From a virus: 63,565 nucleotides of DNA. The DNA is taken from IMG/VR virus record IMGVR_UViG_3300021478_000029, positions 1-63,565 of that record; one strand, given 5' to 3'. The notes beneath the pieces are model-generated. The model did not search any database. It was given only the letters and a program-made list of their open reading frames with translations, and was not told the origin of the DNA. Each line of letters begins with the position of its first letter. The stretch's first letter is position 1. Positions 6,845 to 15,235 of this stretch are shown piece after piece. The position numbers and the translations under genes were made by a program.

Positions 6845-8004
6845 CTAAGTCGCGGTCACGGACCGGGCTTGATGTGTTTGAGCAAGCCTTGCAGCGGCTC
6901 CATGAGCTCTACGCTGGCGGGCACACCGTGGTCGTGGCGTTCTCCGCCGGCAAGGACTCCGGAGTGTGCCTTGAGCTCGCCATCATGGCGGCCAGGATGA
7001 CCAATCGGCTCCCGGTGCACGTCTCGATGCGTGATGAAGAGGTCATGCTCCCGGGGACGTTTGAATATGCGGAGCGGGTCGCCGCGCGGCCCGAGGTTGA
7101 TTTCCGGTGGTGCGTGGCCAACCAACCGATTGTCAACGTATTCAACCGGCGCGCGCCGTATTGGTGGGTGTTTGACCCGGAGCTCCGCCCGGACCAATGG
7201 GTGCGTCAACCGCCGGAGTGTGCGACCCGGATTGACGCTCTCGACATCACGCGGATTATCACGCGGCAGACGTATCCTACGGCGCCAGGTAAAGACATTT
7301 ACGCGGTCATTGGTATCCGCGCGAGTGAAAGTCAAAACCGGCGCTACAGCGTGTTCGCCGCCGGCGGGCACCTGACCAAGCCGAACGCCATGGGGACCCG
7401 GAATTGCCGGCCGATCTATGACTGGCAGGACGCGGACGTGTGGCGCGCGGTCCGTGACAACAAGTGGGATTTTAATCAGGCCTACAATACCATGATCCGG
7501 TTCAACATCCCTCTGTCGAAAATGCGGATCGCACCGCCCACGCTCAACTCCGCTTCCGTGTATCTGTTGGAGATGGCGCGGAAGGCCTGGCCGCGATGGT
7601 TTGATAAGGTGGAGGACCGGCTCCCCGGCGTCAAAACCATATCGCAGTTCGGCGCGCGCGCCGTCATGCCGCACCGGCGCATTGATGAAACCTGGCATGA
7701 CACCTTCATGCGGGAGTGCATCACGGAGGCGCCGGCGCCGTGGATCGCGGAGCGCTCAACGAACGTCATGCGCGCGCTGCTATCACTCCACGGCCAACAC
7801 TCGACGGCACCGTTCCCGGACGTGAAGCCTTGCTATATGTGCGTCGGCAACATGGGCGCCTGGCGCTCGCTGGCGATGGCGCTTTACAACGGGGACCCGT
7901 TCGCACTGAAGACGCAAGGGATCGGCGGCAACCGCGCGATGGAACCGGAGTTCTTCCGCCACGGCGCGGGCAGTTGGGGCGGTCACTCACCGACCTGGTC
8001 ATGA
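6841..8004 (+). CDS. PAPS reductase / DndC-like PP-loop protein
   Basis: FSAGKDSG at residues 34-41 is the PP-loop that binds ATP or the adenylyl-sulfate moiety, and the 387-aa length fits phage PAPS-reductase-family proteins. Downstream signatures include GIRASESQNR and a CRPIYDWQDADVW segment typical of the family, with a late CYMCVGN pair. True PAPS reductases feed sulfur assimilation; DndC members act in DNA phosphorothioation, but the partner genes dndB/D/E are absent. Phage versions beside DNA methyltransferase and ParB genes are of unresolved function. Start overlaps the upstream stop (ATGA). Confidence 0.75.
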   Translation: MTKSRSRTGLDVFEQALQRLHELYAGGHTVVVAFSAGKDSGVCLELAIMAARMTNRLPVHVSMRDEEVMLPGTFEYAERVAARPEVDFRWCVANQPIVNVFNRRAPYWWVFDPELRPDQWVRQPPECATRIDALDITRIITRQTYPTAPGKDIYAVIGIRASESQNRRYSVFAAGGHLTKPNAMGTRNCRPIYDWQDADVWRAVRDNKWDFNQAYNTMIRFNIPLSKMRIAPPTLNSASVYLLEMARKAWPRWFDKVEDRLPGVKTISQFGARAVMPHRRIDETWHDTFMRECITEAPAPWIAERSTNVMRALLSLHGQHSTAPFPDVKPCYMCVGNMGAWRSLAMALYNGDPFALKTQGIGGNRAMEPEFFRHGAGSWGGHSPTWS

Positions 8005-8672
8005 ATTGGCATTACGCCTCCACCGGAGGCCTCAACTATCCGGTTCAACCTGGCGAAGTGTGGCGTGCTGATCACCACGTGATCGCATGCGGGGATTTGG
8101 AGGCCGGGGATGGGCTCCGGCTCATTGACCGGTTCGGAGCTCCGGACCTGGTCTATTCCGACCCGCCATGGAATGACGGCAACGCCGGCGCGTTCCGATC
8201 GAAAGCCGGGATACCGCGTAAGGTGAACTTCACCGAATTCCTGGATCAGTTGCTCACCGTGGTTCGGATGGCGCGCCGTGACGTGTTCCTGGAAATGGGG
8301 ATCGCCAACACGCCGCATCTGATGGACCTGGCGGAGCTCCACGGCGGGGAGGTCGTCCGGCGCTGGCCGATCACCTATTACCGGCGGCATCCCTGCATGC
8401 TTCTGCATCTGCGCTGGCAGGGTCCGGCCGCAGACGTGGACGGGCTCGCCGGGATGGATGACGAGGATACGCCAGGGGCAGCGCTCAAGGCCTGCATGCG
8501 GCCCGGCGACGTCGTAATGGACCCTTGCACCGGCCGTGGCCTGACCGCCTTCACGGTGGCTACGGCGGGCCGCACGTTCCATGGGCTTGAGCTCTCGCCG
8601 TGGCGCATGTCGTGCACGCTGACGCGCCTGGCGGCGGCAGGTTGCACCATCGAGCGTGAAGGACCCTTGTAG
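8001..8672 (+). CDS. DNA methyltransferase, beta-class, DPPW motif
   Basis: Catalytic motif IV DPPW at residues about 53-56 comes first and the SAM-binding region (DPCTGRGLTAFT, about residues 173-184) near the C-terminus, the order of beta-class N4-cytosine or N6-adenine methyltransferases. At 223 aa it is compact, with a small target-recognition region. The start at 8001 overlaps the upstream stop by 4 nt; longer in-frame starts would run deep into the PP-loop gene. No cognate restriction enzyme is adjacent, so it is probably an orphan modification or anti-restriction enzyme. Confidence 0.8.
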   Translation: MNWHYASTGGLNYPVQPGEVWRADHHVIACGDLEAGDGLRLIDRFGAPDLVYSDPPWNDGNAGAFRSKAGIPRKVNFTEFLDQLLTVVRMARRDVFLEMGIANTPHLMDLAELHGGEVVRRWPITYYRRHPCMLLHLRWQGPAADVDGLAGMDDEDTPGAALKACMRPGDVVMDPCTGRGLTAFTVATAGRTFHGLELSPWRMSCTLTRLAAAGCTIEREGPL

Positions 8673-9479
8673 ATGGCGAAACGCGCCGGAAAGAAAACTC
8701 CGCCGATCAAAACCAACGTGGCACTGGAAACGCTGGTCATCGAGTATGTGCCAATCGAGTCAGTGAAGCCGAACGAATACAATCCCAACCGGATGTCAGA
8801 GAAGGACTTTGAGCTTCTGCTGCGCTCCATGCGGGAGGACGGTTTCACGCAACCCGTCATCGTGCAACGCGAGACGCGGGTCATTGTTGACGGGGAGCAC
8901 CGCTGGCGCGCCGCGGCGCATCTCGGCATGACGACGCTCCCGGTCGTGCTGGTGAGCATGTCCCCGGAGCAAGCGCGGATCGCCACGCTCCGTCACAATC
9001 GAGCTCGTGGCGCCGAGGACCTGCAACTCTCCGCGGAGGTCCTCCGGGACCTGGAAAAGCTCGGCGCGCTTGAGTGGGCCGCGGACAGTCTGATGCTCAG
9101 TGACGCGGAGATTGAAAAGCTACTCGCAGACGTGCCGGCTCCGGACGCGCTGGCCGGCGCTGAATACTCAACGGCATGGGCGCCCGGGGAACGGCCAGAG
9201 GACGCGGAAATCACGGACCGCGCCACCGACACGAACGGCTCCGGGATTGTCCAGACATCCGCCGCGTCAGTGAATGCGCTTGAGGTGCAGCGGCGCCAGG
9301 AAGCGGCAATGGCGACGGCACGCACGGAGGAAGAGCGGGAGCTCGCCCGGAAGGATGGCACGTTCTACCGCATCAACCTGATGTTCGCAGATGATGAGGC
9401 GAAGGTTATCAAAACGGTGCTCGGGGACCGGCCCGCGGAGCGCCTGTTGCAAATCTGCCGGGATCTCGTGCCGGCTTAG
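8673..9479 (+). CDS. ParB/sulfiredoxin-domain protein
   Basis: The N-terminal domain has the ParB core: PIESVKPNEYNPNRM, QPVIVQ and DGEHRWRAA at about residues 74-82. The middle and C-terminus lack an obvious ParB HTH. No parA is near, so chromosome-type partition is unlikely. Phage members of this fold include nucleases and ATP-dependent kinase-like enzymes in DNA hypermodification, usually next to methyltransferases as here. It starts one base after the methyltransferase stop. Confidence 0.75.
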   Translation: MAKRAGKKTPPIKTNVALETLVIEYVPIESVKPNEYNPNRMSEKDFELLLRSMREDGFTQPVIVQRETRVIVDGEHRWRAAAHLGMTTLPVVLVSMSPEQARIATLRHNRARGAEDLQLSAEVLRDLEKLGALEWAADSLMLSDAEIEKLLADVPAPDALAGAEYSTAWAPGERPEDAEITDRATDTNGSGIVQTSAASVNALEVQRRQEAAMATARTEEERELARKDGTFYRINLMFADDEAKVIKTVLGDRPAERLLQICRDLVPA

Positions 9480-9485
9480 TGCAAC

Positions 9486-9647
9486 ATGGTGCGTTCACTA
9501 TTTTCTCACGACAACCGCCTTATGGTAGGCGGAACTTGGTTTGGGATGGCCATAATGCACACGCTTGAAGGCCGCTTTCTCTATGGCGCCATTACCTTTG
9601 GGGTGGCCATGGTGATTCTGCCTTACGCGCCGACCAATCGCACCTAG
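9486..9647 (+). CDS. Putative small membrane protein (53 aa)
   Basis: The frame MVRSLFSHDNRLMVGGTW continues with a hydrophobic C-terminal segment (ITFGVAMVILPYAP). No clear ribosome site is seen. It fits the gap between ParB and the convergent gene, whose stop it overlaps by 4 nt. Low support beyond an open frame with a membrane segment. Confidence 0.35.
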   Translation: MVRSLFSHDNRLMVGGTWFGMAIMHTLEGRFLYGAITFGVAMVILPYAPTNRT

Positions 9648-9979
9648 GCCGCAGCGTCGCCGCCCTCGGGCTTTGCGAAGTCCTCCGGCTTTACCGGGAT
9701 GTCCCGGTTGATGATTTTGCTGATCGCGAGATTGGTCGTCATGGCCCAATACTTGAAGCCGTCGCCGAGCTCCAAATACTTGTTCTTCCGGCCGCGAAAG
9801 GTGCCGGTGTAGCCGTGCTGATGGATGGCATGGAACAGGCGGACATAGACCGCCTCAATCTCCGGGCTCCGCATGATATACCAATGGGGAACCTCCGGCA
9901 TGGTCTTAGCGAATCGGAACGGGAGGCCTTTGACGGCCTCCCGCAGCTCAACGATTTCCGGTAGCTCTGCTATTTCCAA
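9644..9979 (-). CDS. Conserved-looking phage protein (111 aa), TTG start
   Basis: Motifs PHWYIMR, HGYTGTFRG and GFKYWAMTT with INRD near the end resemble a recurring but unnamed phage family with a WY...YW...INR pattern. The TTG at 9979 is preferred because GGAGG lies 7 nt upstream; it overlaps the end of the next gene upstream by 10 nt. Soluble, alpha/beta. Function unknown. Confidence 0.55.
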   Translation of the reverse strand: MEIAELPEIVELREAVKGLPFRFAKTMPEVPHWYIMRSPEIEAVYVRLFHAIHQHGYTGTFRGRKNKYLELGDGFKYWAMTTNLAISKIINRDIPVKPEDFAKPEGGDAAA

Positions 9980-10833
9980 GGCGGCGCCTCCAATCCGGTT
10001 GTGGTCACGCAAACCTCACCGTTCGCGCTGTTACCGCGGAGTTCTATCATACCGCGGCGGCGGAGTGCACCGGTCAAACCGGGCAACTGACCTTTGGCCA
10101 GGTTGTGCGGCGTGTTGCTATCGTGGATGGCCTTGTATTTGACCCAAACGCCGGCCCGCTCTTTGAGCGGCTTGTCCGTCAGTGCCTTGCAGTCAATCAG
10201 CGCCATCAACAGGCGATCTTGCTCGGGCGTGAGGCCTTGAGCGGCGCCAGCTAATGACACGGGCTTTGACGCCGGAGCCGGCGTGGCGGGCGCCTCACTC
10301 GGGCGCTTTAGGCCAACGATGCCAAGAAAAGGACCGGTTGAGTTCGCCGGAGCGGGAGCGGCCAGGTGGCCGAGGCGGGTCCGGGCACGCTTGGCAACCT
10401 TGGCCGCCTCGCGCTCTAGCCGGGCCTGGCGGAGCTCCTTCACCGAGTCCTTGGCAATCTTGGCCGCGGCCTTTTCCGGATCACCCTCAACGGTCCGGAT
10501 CGGACCATGCAGTGACCGGAGCTCCACGATGTTCCCGCTCACCGCGTCAATGGCCGTGGGGACAAACGCCGCGGCGCGGACTTCTACGACTGCGCCATGG
10601 CGCTCAACGCCATCCGCTACCGCCTTCTTGAGCGCCGCCAGCGGTACATTCACCGGGACCGCGAGGCCTGCTCGCGCCATGGCAACCGGCGCCGTGACGT
10701 TCATGCGGTCAAGCTCCGCAATAGTCAGCGCCAGGGCGCGCGCATGGGATTCAAACTTGCGGACCGGCTTCTCGCGGTCCGTCACCGCGTTGAACACTTT
10801 GACCAGTTGCGCGGCAGAGAGTTTGTCAAGCAT
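9970..10833 (-). CDS. Hypothetical DNA-binding-like protein (287 aa)
   Basis: The N-terminal segment (SAAQLVKVFNAVTDREKPVR) matches a short phage/bacterial N-terminal module that precedes DNA-binding regions in other proteins. The middle is basic and helical (KELRQARLEREAAKVAKRAR), followed by a Pro/Ala linker and a C-terminal region resembling a winged helix (GLTGALRRRGMIELRGN). A role in replication, packaging or regulation is possible but unproven. Start at 10833 is set by AGGAG and by the leader hairpin 23 nt upstream. Confidence 0.55.
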   Translation of the reverse strand: MLDKLSAAQLVKVFNAVTDREKPVRKFESHARALALTIAELDRMNVTAPVAMARAGLAVPVNVPLAALKKAVADGVERHGAVVEVRAAAFVPTAIDAVSGNIVELRSLHGPIRTVEGDPEKAAAKIAKDSVKELRQARLEREAAKVAKRARTRLGHLAAPAPANSTGPFLGIVGLKRPSEAPATPAPASKPVSLAGAAQGLTPEQDRLLMALIDCKALTDKPLKERAGVWVKYKAIHDSNTPHNLAKGQLPGLTGALRRRGMIELRGNSANGEVCVTTTGLEAPPWK

Positions 10834-10856
10834 CGGATAGCTCCTAAACGCGTCAT

Positions 10857-10872
10857 CGGCGCCAATCGCCGG
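10857..10872 (-). promoter_or_regulatory. Conserved leader hairpin, copy 6
   Basis: CCGGCG-ATTGG-CGCCG on the minus strand (5-bp stem; last pair lost), 23 nt before the start at 10833 and downstream of promoter P5. Confidence 0.7.
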
Positions 10873-10881
10873 CAACACCCC

Positions 10882-10909
10882 CTTATACCAACGTTCCGTT
10901 GGTATTCAT
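10882..10909 (-). promoter_or_regulatory. Promoter P5 with palindromic operator
   Basis: Minus strand: -35 ATGAAT, 17-bp spacer, -10 TATAAG; operator 10885-10905 with perfect 8-bp arms ATACCAAC/GTTGGTAT. Confidence 0.75.
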
Positions 10910-11003
10910 ACATCAATCGTTAATCATGCCATGCGACTGACGCTTTTATGTGCGGCACTCACTGCATGGCACCGATCCACGCGGCAATGAAGCGGTGCAA
11001 CAA

Positions 11004-11600
11004 ATGAAGGCAGGACGGAAACCAACACCGGCGGCCCTACTCAAATTGAAGGGCACAGAGAACGTCACTAGGGCGCGTGAGCGCGGCCCGGAGCCGGAGG
11101 CGCCGGGGGACTTGCTGGCAGAGCCGCCCGACTGGCTCTCAGACGGCCAGGCGGCTTCCTGGCGCTATGCCGTTGAGCATGCGCCGCGAAGCATCCTCCG
11201 CTTGATCGACCGCGGCTTGCTCACCGTCTGGTGCGAGGCGGAGGACCGCCACCGGCGGGCCACGGAAGCACAAGCGATGCTCGACAAGCGCTCCCCGCGT
11301 CTACCGTTCATGATGTTACGGCGCAAAGCGCCTCCCAAGGCCAAGAAGGGGGACGATGACGCCAAGAAGGACGGTGAGGCCGCGCCGGCGCCGGCGGCAG
11401 AAATGCCGGAGCTATCGGTGAGCCCATATCTCTCGATCATCAACCAAGCGGCGCAAGTCATGATCCGCGCCGCGTCGGAAATGGGCTTCGCGCCGGCGGC
11501 ACGGCCGCGCCTGGCGGAGACGAATCCCGGGGCGGCCGTGCCGAACGACTCCCCGTGGCACAAGCTCCGGGTCCTGCAAGGCGGCCGTGAGAGCGCTTAG
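11004..11600 (+). CDS. terS: Terminase small subunit (P27-like)
   Basis: Begins MKAGRKPTPAALLKLKGTEN, the typical basic N-terminus of P27-family small terminases, followed by PPDWLSDGQAASWRYAV and a helical core that recognises viral DNA. A charged Lys/Asp/Ala-rich insert (about residues 110-130) separates it from a final helix (SIINQAAQVMIRAASEMGF). A GTG at 10950 could extend the protein by 18 residues. It lies 5 nt upstream of the large subunit. Confidence 0.8.
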   Translation: MKAGRKPTPAALLKLKGTENVTRARERGPEPEAPGDLLAEPPDWLSDGQAASWRYAVEHAPRSILRLIDRGLLTVWCEAEDRHRRATEAQAMLDKRSPRLPFMMLRRKAPPKAKKGDDDAKKDGEAAPAPAAEMPELSVSPYLSIINQAAQVMIRAASEMGFAPAARPRLAETNPGAAVPNDSPWHKLRVLQGGRESA

Positions 11601-11605
11601 CGGTC

Positions 11606-13333
11606 ATGGCGCGCCGCTCCCGTAGCCGACCGATCGACGTAACCGGCTATCCGCCGGGCGTCATCAAGGGCATTCGCTACGCGGCCTCGCTTGAGAGCGG
11701 GGACATTCCGGCCTGTAAGCTGGCCATCGCCGCGGCGCGCCGATTCCTAGGTGATCTGCGGAAGGCGGAGGCGGGCCGCGGTGAATGGGAGTTCCGCGCC
11801 GGTGCCGCCGAGGCCTCCATGCTGTTCGCGTCCTTACTGCCGAACATCAAGGGTCCGCTCGCCGGCAAGGCGCTAATCTTGATGCCGTGGCAATGCTTTA
11901 TCATGGCCAATTTGTTCGGTTTCTACGAGCGCGGCACTGATGCGCGACGCTTCCGCCAGGCGGTGATATTTGTTCCGAGAGGGAATGGAAAAACTTCATT
12001 AGCCGCTCCGGTGGCGCTCTATCTGACCTTCTGTGAAGGGGAGGGCGGAGCGGAAGGATACGCCGCGGCCGTCACGCGTTCACAGGCACGCATCCTATTC
12101 GACACCGCTCAAGAAATGGTCCGACGCTCCCCGGAGTTCCGGAGCGAGTATGGCGTTGATACCCTGACCAACGCGATATTTCAACAGCGCTCCGCCTCCA
12201 AGTTCGTGCCGATTTCCAGTGACGCAAAGGCCTTGGACGGGTTGAACGTGCACGTGGCCGTCTGCGACGAGATAGCGTCACACCGCACGTCACACGTCTA
12301 TGACGTGCTGCTCACTGCCATGGGGAAGCGGCTCCATCCGCTGCTCATTTCGATCAGCACCGCCACGGCGAACAATTCAGGGATCGGGCGGAGCCTCTGG
12401 AATTACGCCGTGCGCGTGCTTGAGGGGCGCCAGGCGGACCCGCGGCTCTTCGCGCTGATCCATTGCGCGGATGATGATGATGACATCTGGGATGAGCGGA
12501 CCTGGGTCAAGGCAAATCCGAACTGGGGAGTCAGTGTTCAACCGGACGCGATCCGCGCCATCGCGCGCCAGGCCCGTAACAACCCGGTGCAGGAGTCGGT
12601 GTTCAAAACCCGTCATCTCAACCTATGGGTCGGCGCCGATGATGCGTTGTTCTCCATGCGGGCCTGGCGGGAGTGCGCGCGTCCGCTGAAGCTTGATGAC
12701 TTCGTTGGGCAGCACTGCGACATCGCGGTTGATTTGGCGGCAAAGACGGACCTGGCGGCCGTGCAGCTGACGTTCTCGCGGGAGGACCCGGAAACCGGGC
12801 AACTCCGCTACAGCACGTTCGGCCGATACTACACGCCGGAGGCGGTCATACTTGAGGCGCGCCAGGCGGAATATGCGGCATGGGCGGCCGGTGGGCACAT
12901 GGTTGTCACGCCTGGCAATGAAATCGACTTCACGACCATTGAAGAGCACCTTCTGGAAGACTGCGCTCGGTTCCAAGTGGGCTCCGTGGCCTATGACCCG
13001 TGGAGCGCAACACAGTTGGCGCAGCGGCTCAGCGCGCAAGGTGTGCCGGTCATCGAGTTCCGGCCGACCACGCAGAATTTCTCGGAACCGACCAAAGAGC
13101 TCGACGCGGCCATGCAGGCGGCCAGGATTGAGCATGACGGCAATCCGGTCCTGGAATGGTGCATCGGCAACGTGGTCGGTCACTATGACGCGCGCGGCAA
13201 CGTCTATCCCCGGAAAAATCGGCCGGAACAAAAGATCGACGGCGCGATTGCGCTCATCATGACGTTGGGCCGCGCGATGACCGCGCGGGAGGAAATACCA
13301 TACGGGGACGGTCGCGGCCTGCTGATCGTGTGA
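11606..13333 (+). CDS. terL: Terminase large subunit
   Basis: The 575-aa ATPase-nuclease packages DNA into the prohead. Walker A VPRGNGKTS lies at about residues 123-131, Walker B VAVCDEI at about 217-223, and the nuclease begins near DIAVDLAAKTD (about 372-382), where the first metal-binding Asp is expected. The length and motif spelling fit the HK97/P27 terminase group that commonly generates cohesive ends. It sits between the small subunit and portal, the standard order. Confidence 0.92.
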   Translation: MARRSRSRPIDVTGYPPGVIKGIRYAASLESGDIPACKLAIAAARRFLGDLRKAEAGRGEWEFRAGAAEASMLFASLLPNIKGPLAGKALILMPWQCFIMANLFGFYERGTDARRFRQAVIFVPRGNGKTSLAAPVALYLTFCEGEGGAEGYAAAVTRSQARILFDTAQEMVRRSPEFRSEYGVDTLTNAIFQQRSASKFVPISSDAKALDGLNVHVAVCDEIASHRTSHVYDVLLTAMGKRLHPLLISISTATANNSGIGRSLWNYAVRVLEGRQADPRLFALIHCADDDDDIWDERTWVKANPNWGVSVQPDAIRAIARQARNNPVQESVFKTRHLNLWVGADDALFSMRAWRECARPLKLDDFVGQHCDIAVDLAAKTDLAAVQLTFSREDPETGQLRYSTFGRYYTPEAVILEARQAEYAAWAAGGHMVVTPGNEIDFTTIEEHLLEDCARFQVGSVAYDPWSATQLAQRLSAQGVPVIEFRPTTQNFSEPTKELDAAMQAARIEHDGNPVLEWCIGNVVGHYDARGNVYPRKNRPEQKIDGAIALIMTLGRAMTAREEIPYGDGRGLLIV

Positions 13334-13348
13334 TGGAGGGCCAGGCCG

Positions 13349-14683
13349 ATGGCAGGTTATTGGTCCCGGATCGCAGACGCGATTCTTGGCAAAGACGCGG
13401 ACGATAACGGCTCCGGGCTCCCGGACGGATTTGGCGAGTGGGGCATGTCAGAGGCCGGAGCTCCGGTCAATTCATGGTCCGCAATGCATCACGGGCCGGT
13501 CATGGCGGCCGTGTCGATACTGGCGGAGGACCTGGCGAAAATCCCAGTAGGTGTATACCGCCGCCGGGATGACGGCGGCAAAGAGCCTGCGACGGACCAC
13601 GTGCTCCACAAGCTACTCAAGAAGCCGAACGATTATCAAACGGGCTTTGAGTGGAAGGAAATGATGCAGGCGGCGCTTGTCCTCCGGGGCAACGCCTATT
13701 CAGTCATAGTGCGGAACGGACGCGGGGAACCTCTTTCCCTCGTGCCGATCCATCCCGACCGGGTCATGCTTTGGGAGGCGCCGAACGGCGATTACTTCTA
13801 CCTGGTCACGCGCAACGGCTTGCATGAAATGGCAATGCTGCGTTCCATGCCATCGCTCATTCCGTCTGAGGACATACTGCATCTGCGATGGATGCAGTTC
13901 TTTCATTCGTTGATGGGGAGCTCCCGCATCAGCCTAGGCCGCGAGCCCATAGGCCTCGGCATGAGCCTGGCGGAGCACCATAGCCGCTTCGCCGGCCAGG
14001 GGACGCGGCTTGCCGGCTACCTCTCCACCGACAAAAGCCTGCCGGATGACGCGCGGAAGGACCTGAAGAGCGCTTGGGAGAAAAACTACGCCGGCCCGCG
14101 CTCGGCCGGGCGGACGGCGGTCCTGGAATACGGCCTCAAATGGCAGCAACTCGGCATGAGCATGGTCGATGCCGAATTCATGGCGTCCCGGGAGTTTCAG
14201 CTTCGTGAGGTCGCACGCGTGTTCGGCCTCCCGCCTTACAAGCTCGGCATCATGGGCGCTGACAGCGGTCCGTCGCTTGTGCAGCAAGGCCAGGAATATC
14301 TCAACGGCCCGATGTCTGGATACTGTGAACGGTGGAAGGCATCGCTGGAACGGCAATTCGACATAGACGGAGACGACACCTTCATATTTTGGGACTATTC
14401 GCATTGGTTGCGTGCAGACATTCAAACGCGCTTCACGGCTTATCGTCAAAGCGTCGGCGCGCCGTGGATGGCCGTCAATGAAGCAAGACGCTCGGAAGGC
14501 CTGCCGGAGCAAGAGCACGGTGACGACGTGTTGCAACCAACCAACCTCGCACCGCTCGGATGGGAGCCGCCGGAAAAGCCCGCCGGCGGTGCATCGGGCA
14601 GTGATCAAACGGGCTCACCAGGCCAGGGCGGGGACGGGGACGCGGACAAGCTCCCTGGCGAAGAGCCGGCGCCAACCAACTGA
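13349..14683 (+). CDS. Portal protein (HK97 gp3-like)
   Basis: The dodecameric portal forms the DNA channel at the capsid vertex. Recognisable segments are SILAEDLAKIPVGVYRR, HVLHKLLKKPNDYQT, LVLRGNAYSVIVRNGRG and VARVFGLPPYKLG, which define HK97-family portals. Length 444 aa is usual. The C-terminal 50 residues are Gly/Pro-rich and disordered. It follows the terminase by 15 nt. Confidence 0.9.
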   Translation: MAGYWSRIADAILGKDADDNGSGLPDGFGEWGMSEAGAPVNSWSAMHHGPVMAAVSILAEDLAKIPVGVYRRRDDGGKEPATDHVLHKLLKKPNDYQTGFEWKEMMQAALVLRGNAYSVIVRNGRGEPLSLVPIHPDRVMLWEAPNGDYFYLVTRNGLHEMAMLRSMPSLIPSEDILHLRWMQFFHSLMGSSRISLGREPIGLGMSLAEHHSRFAGQGTRLAGYLSTDKSLPDDARKDLKSAWEKNYAGPRSAGRTAVLEYGLKWQQLGMSMVDAEFMASREFQLREVARVFGLPPYKLGIMGADSGPSLVQQGQEYLNGPMSGYCERWKASLERQFDIDGDDTFIFWDYSHWLRADIQTRFTAYRQSVGAPWMAVNEARRSEGLPEQEHGDDVLQPTNLAPLGWEPPEKPAGGASGSDQTGSPGQGGDGDADKLPGEEPAPTN

Positions 14684-14694
14684 AGGAGTGAGCT

Positions 14695-15144
14695 ATGAGT
14701 GATACGAAAGCCGCCGCTGACAAACAGGCCGCTGACCGCACGGCCGCCGACAAAGAAGCCGCTGACCGCCAGAAGGCCGTCAAAACTGATCCCAAGCAGG
14801 ACGCATTGCATGATGCGTTCGGGCACGTGGATAACGCGCTAGCCGGCGGACGTGACGGTGACGTGCGCTCCGTGGCCGCGGCCGTCGTGCATCTGGTGAA
14901 TATCATGCGGTTGCATCTGTGTCCGGATACCGTTGCCGCAAAGGCAGAGGCGGACGCGAAGGCCGCGGATGATGCCGCGGCAAAGGCGGACGCGGAGACG
15001 AAGGCAATCCAGGAAGAGGCGGAGCGCATCGCAGCGCAGGCGGAAAAGGATCGTAAAACCGCACTGGCGCAGGCGGAGGCGGACCGCATCACCGCCGCGG
15101 CGCAGGTGGAAGCGGACCGCCAGGCGGCCTCACAGGCGGCTTAG
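14695..15144 (+). CDS. Ala/Lys-rich coiled-coil protein (149 aa)
   Basis: Extreme Ala, Asp, Lys, Glu composition with long helical heptads (residues 1-30 and 80-149) around a short non-repetitive centre (DAFGHVDNALAGGRDGDV). Located between portal and protease, so it could be a head-morphogenesis or scaffold-like protein, but no family is recognised. SD GGAG precedes its ATG. Confidence 0.55.
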   Translation: MSDTKAAADKQAADRTAADKEAADRQKAVKTDPKQDALHDAFGHVDNALAGGRDGDVRSVAAAVVHLVNIMRLHLCPDTVAAKAEADAKAADDAAAKADAETKAIQEEAERIAAQAEKDRKTALAQAEADRITAAAQVEADRQAASQAA

Positions 15145-15165
15145 CATACGCTATCCCAACATTCC

Positions 15166-15199
15166 TACGGACTGACGCGGTGGTGAGACACCGCGCCAG
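15166..15199 (+). repeat. Long inverted repeat (hairpin) before the HNH gene
   Basis: GGACTGACGCGGTG pairs with CACCGCGCCAGTCC with one mismatch around a 6-nt loop. No T-run follows, so it is not a standard terminator. It lies at the left edge of the compositionally different HNH segment and may mark its insertion point or isolate its expression. Confidence 0.5.
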
Positions 15200-15235
15200 T
15201 CCTGACCGATCAACCCGCTTATACGGAGCGAGGCA

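Noticed and set aside
6856-8582. Minus-strand frames of 200-280 codons over the PP-loop and methyltransferase genes
   Set aside because: The plus strand holds enzymes with full motifs; the minus frames reflect high-GC codon bias.
6841-8672. A complete Dnd phosphorothioation system
   Set aside because: Only a DndC-like PP-loop protein is present; no dndA/B/D/E-like gene was seen.
8673-9479. Plasmid-type ParABS partition
   Set aside because: The protein has the ParB domain, but there is no ParA ATPase or clear parS repeat.
10254-10840. Long plus-strand frames opposite 9970-10833
   Set aside because: They are antisense shadows of a gene with a good start, leader hairpin and promoter; the plus frames have no ribosome site and Arg/Pro-rich composition typical of shadows.
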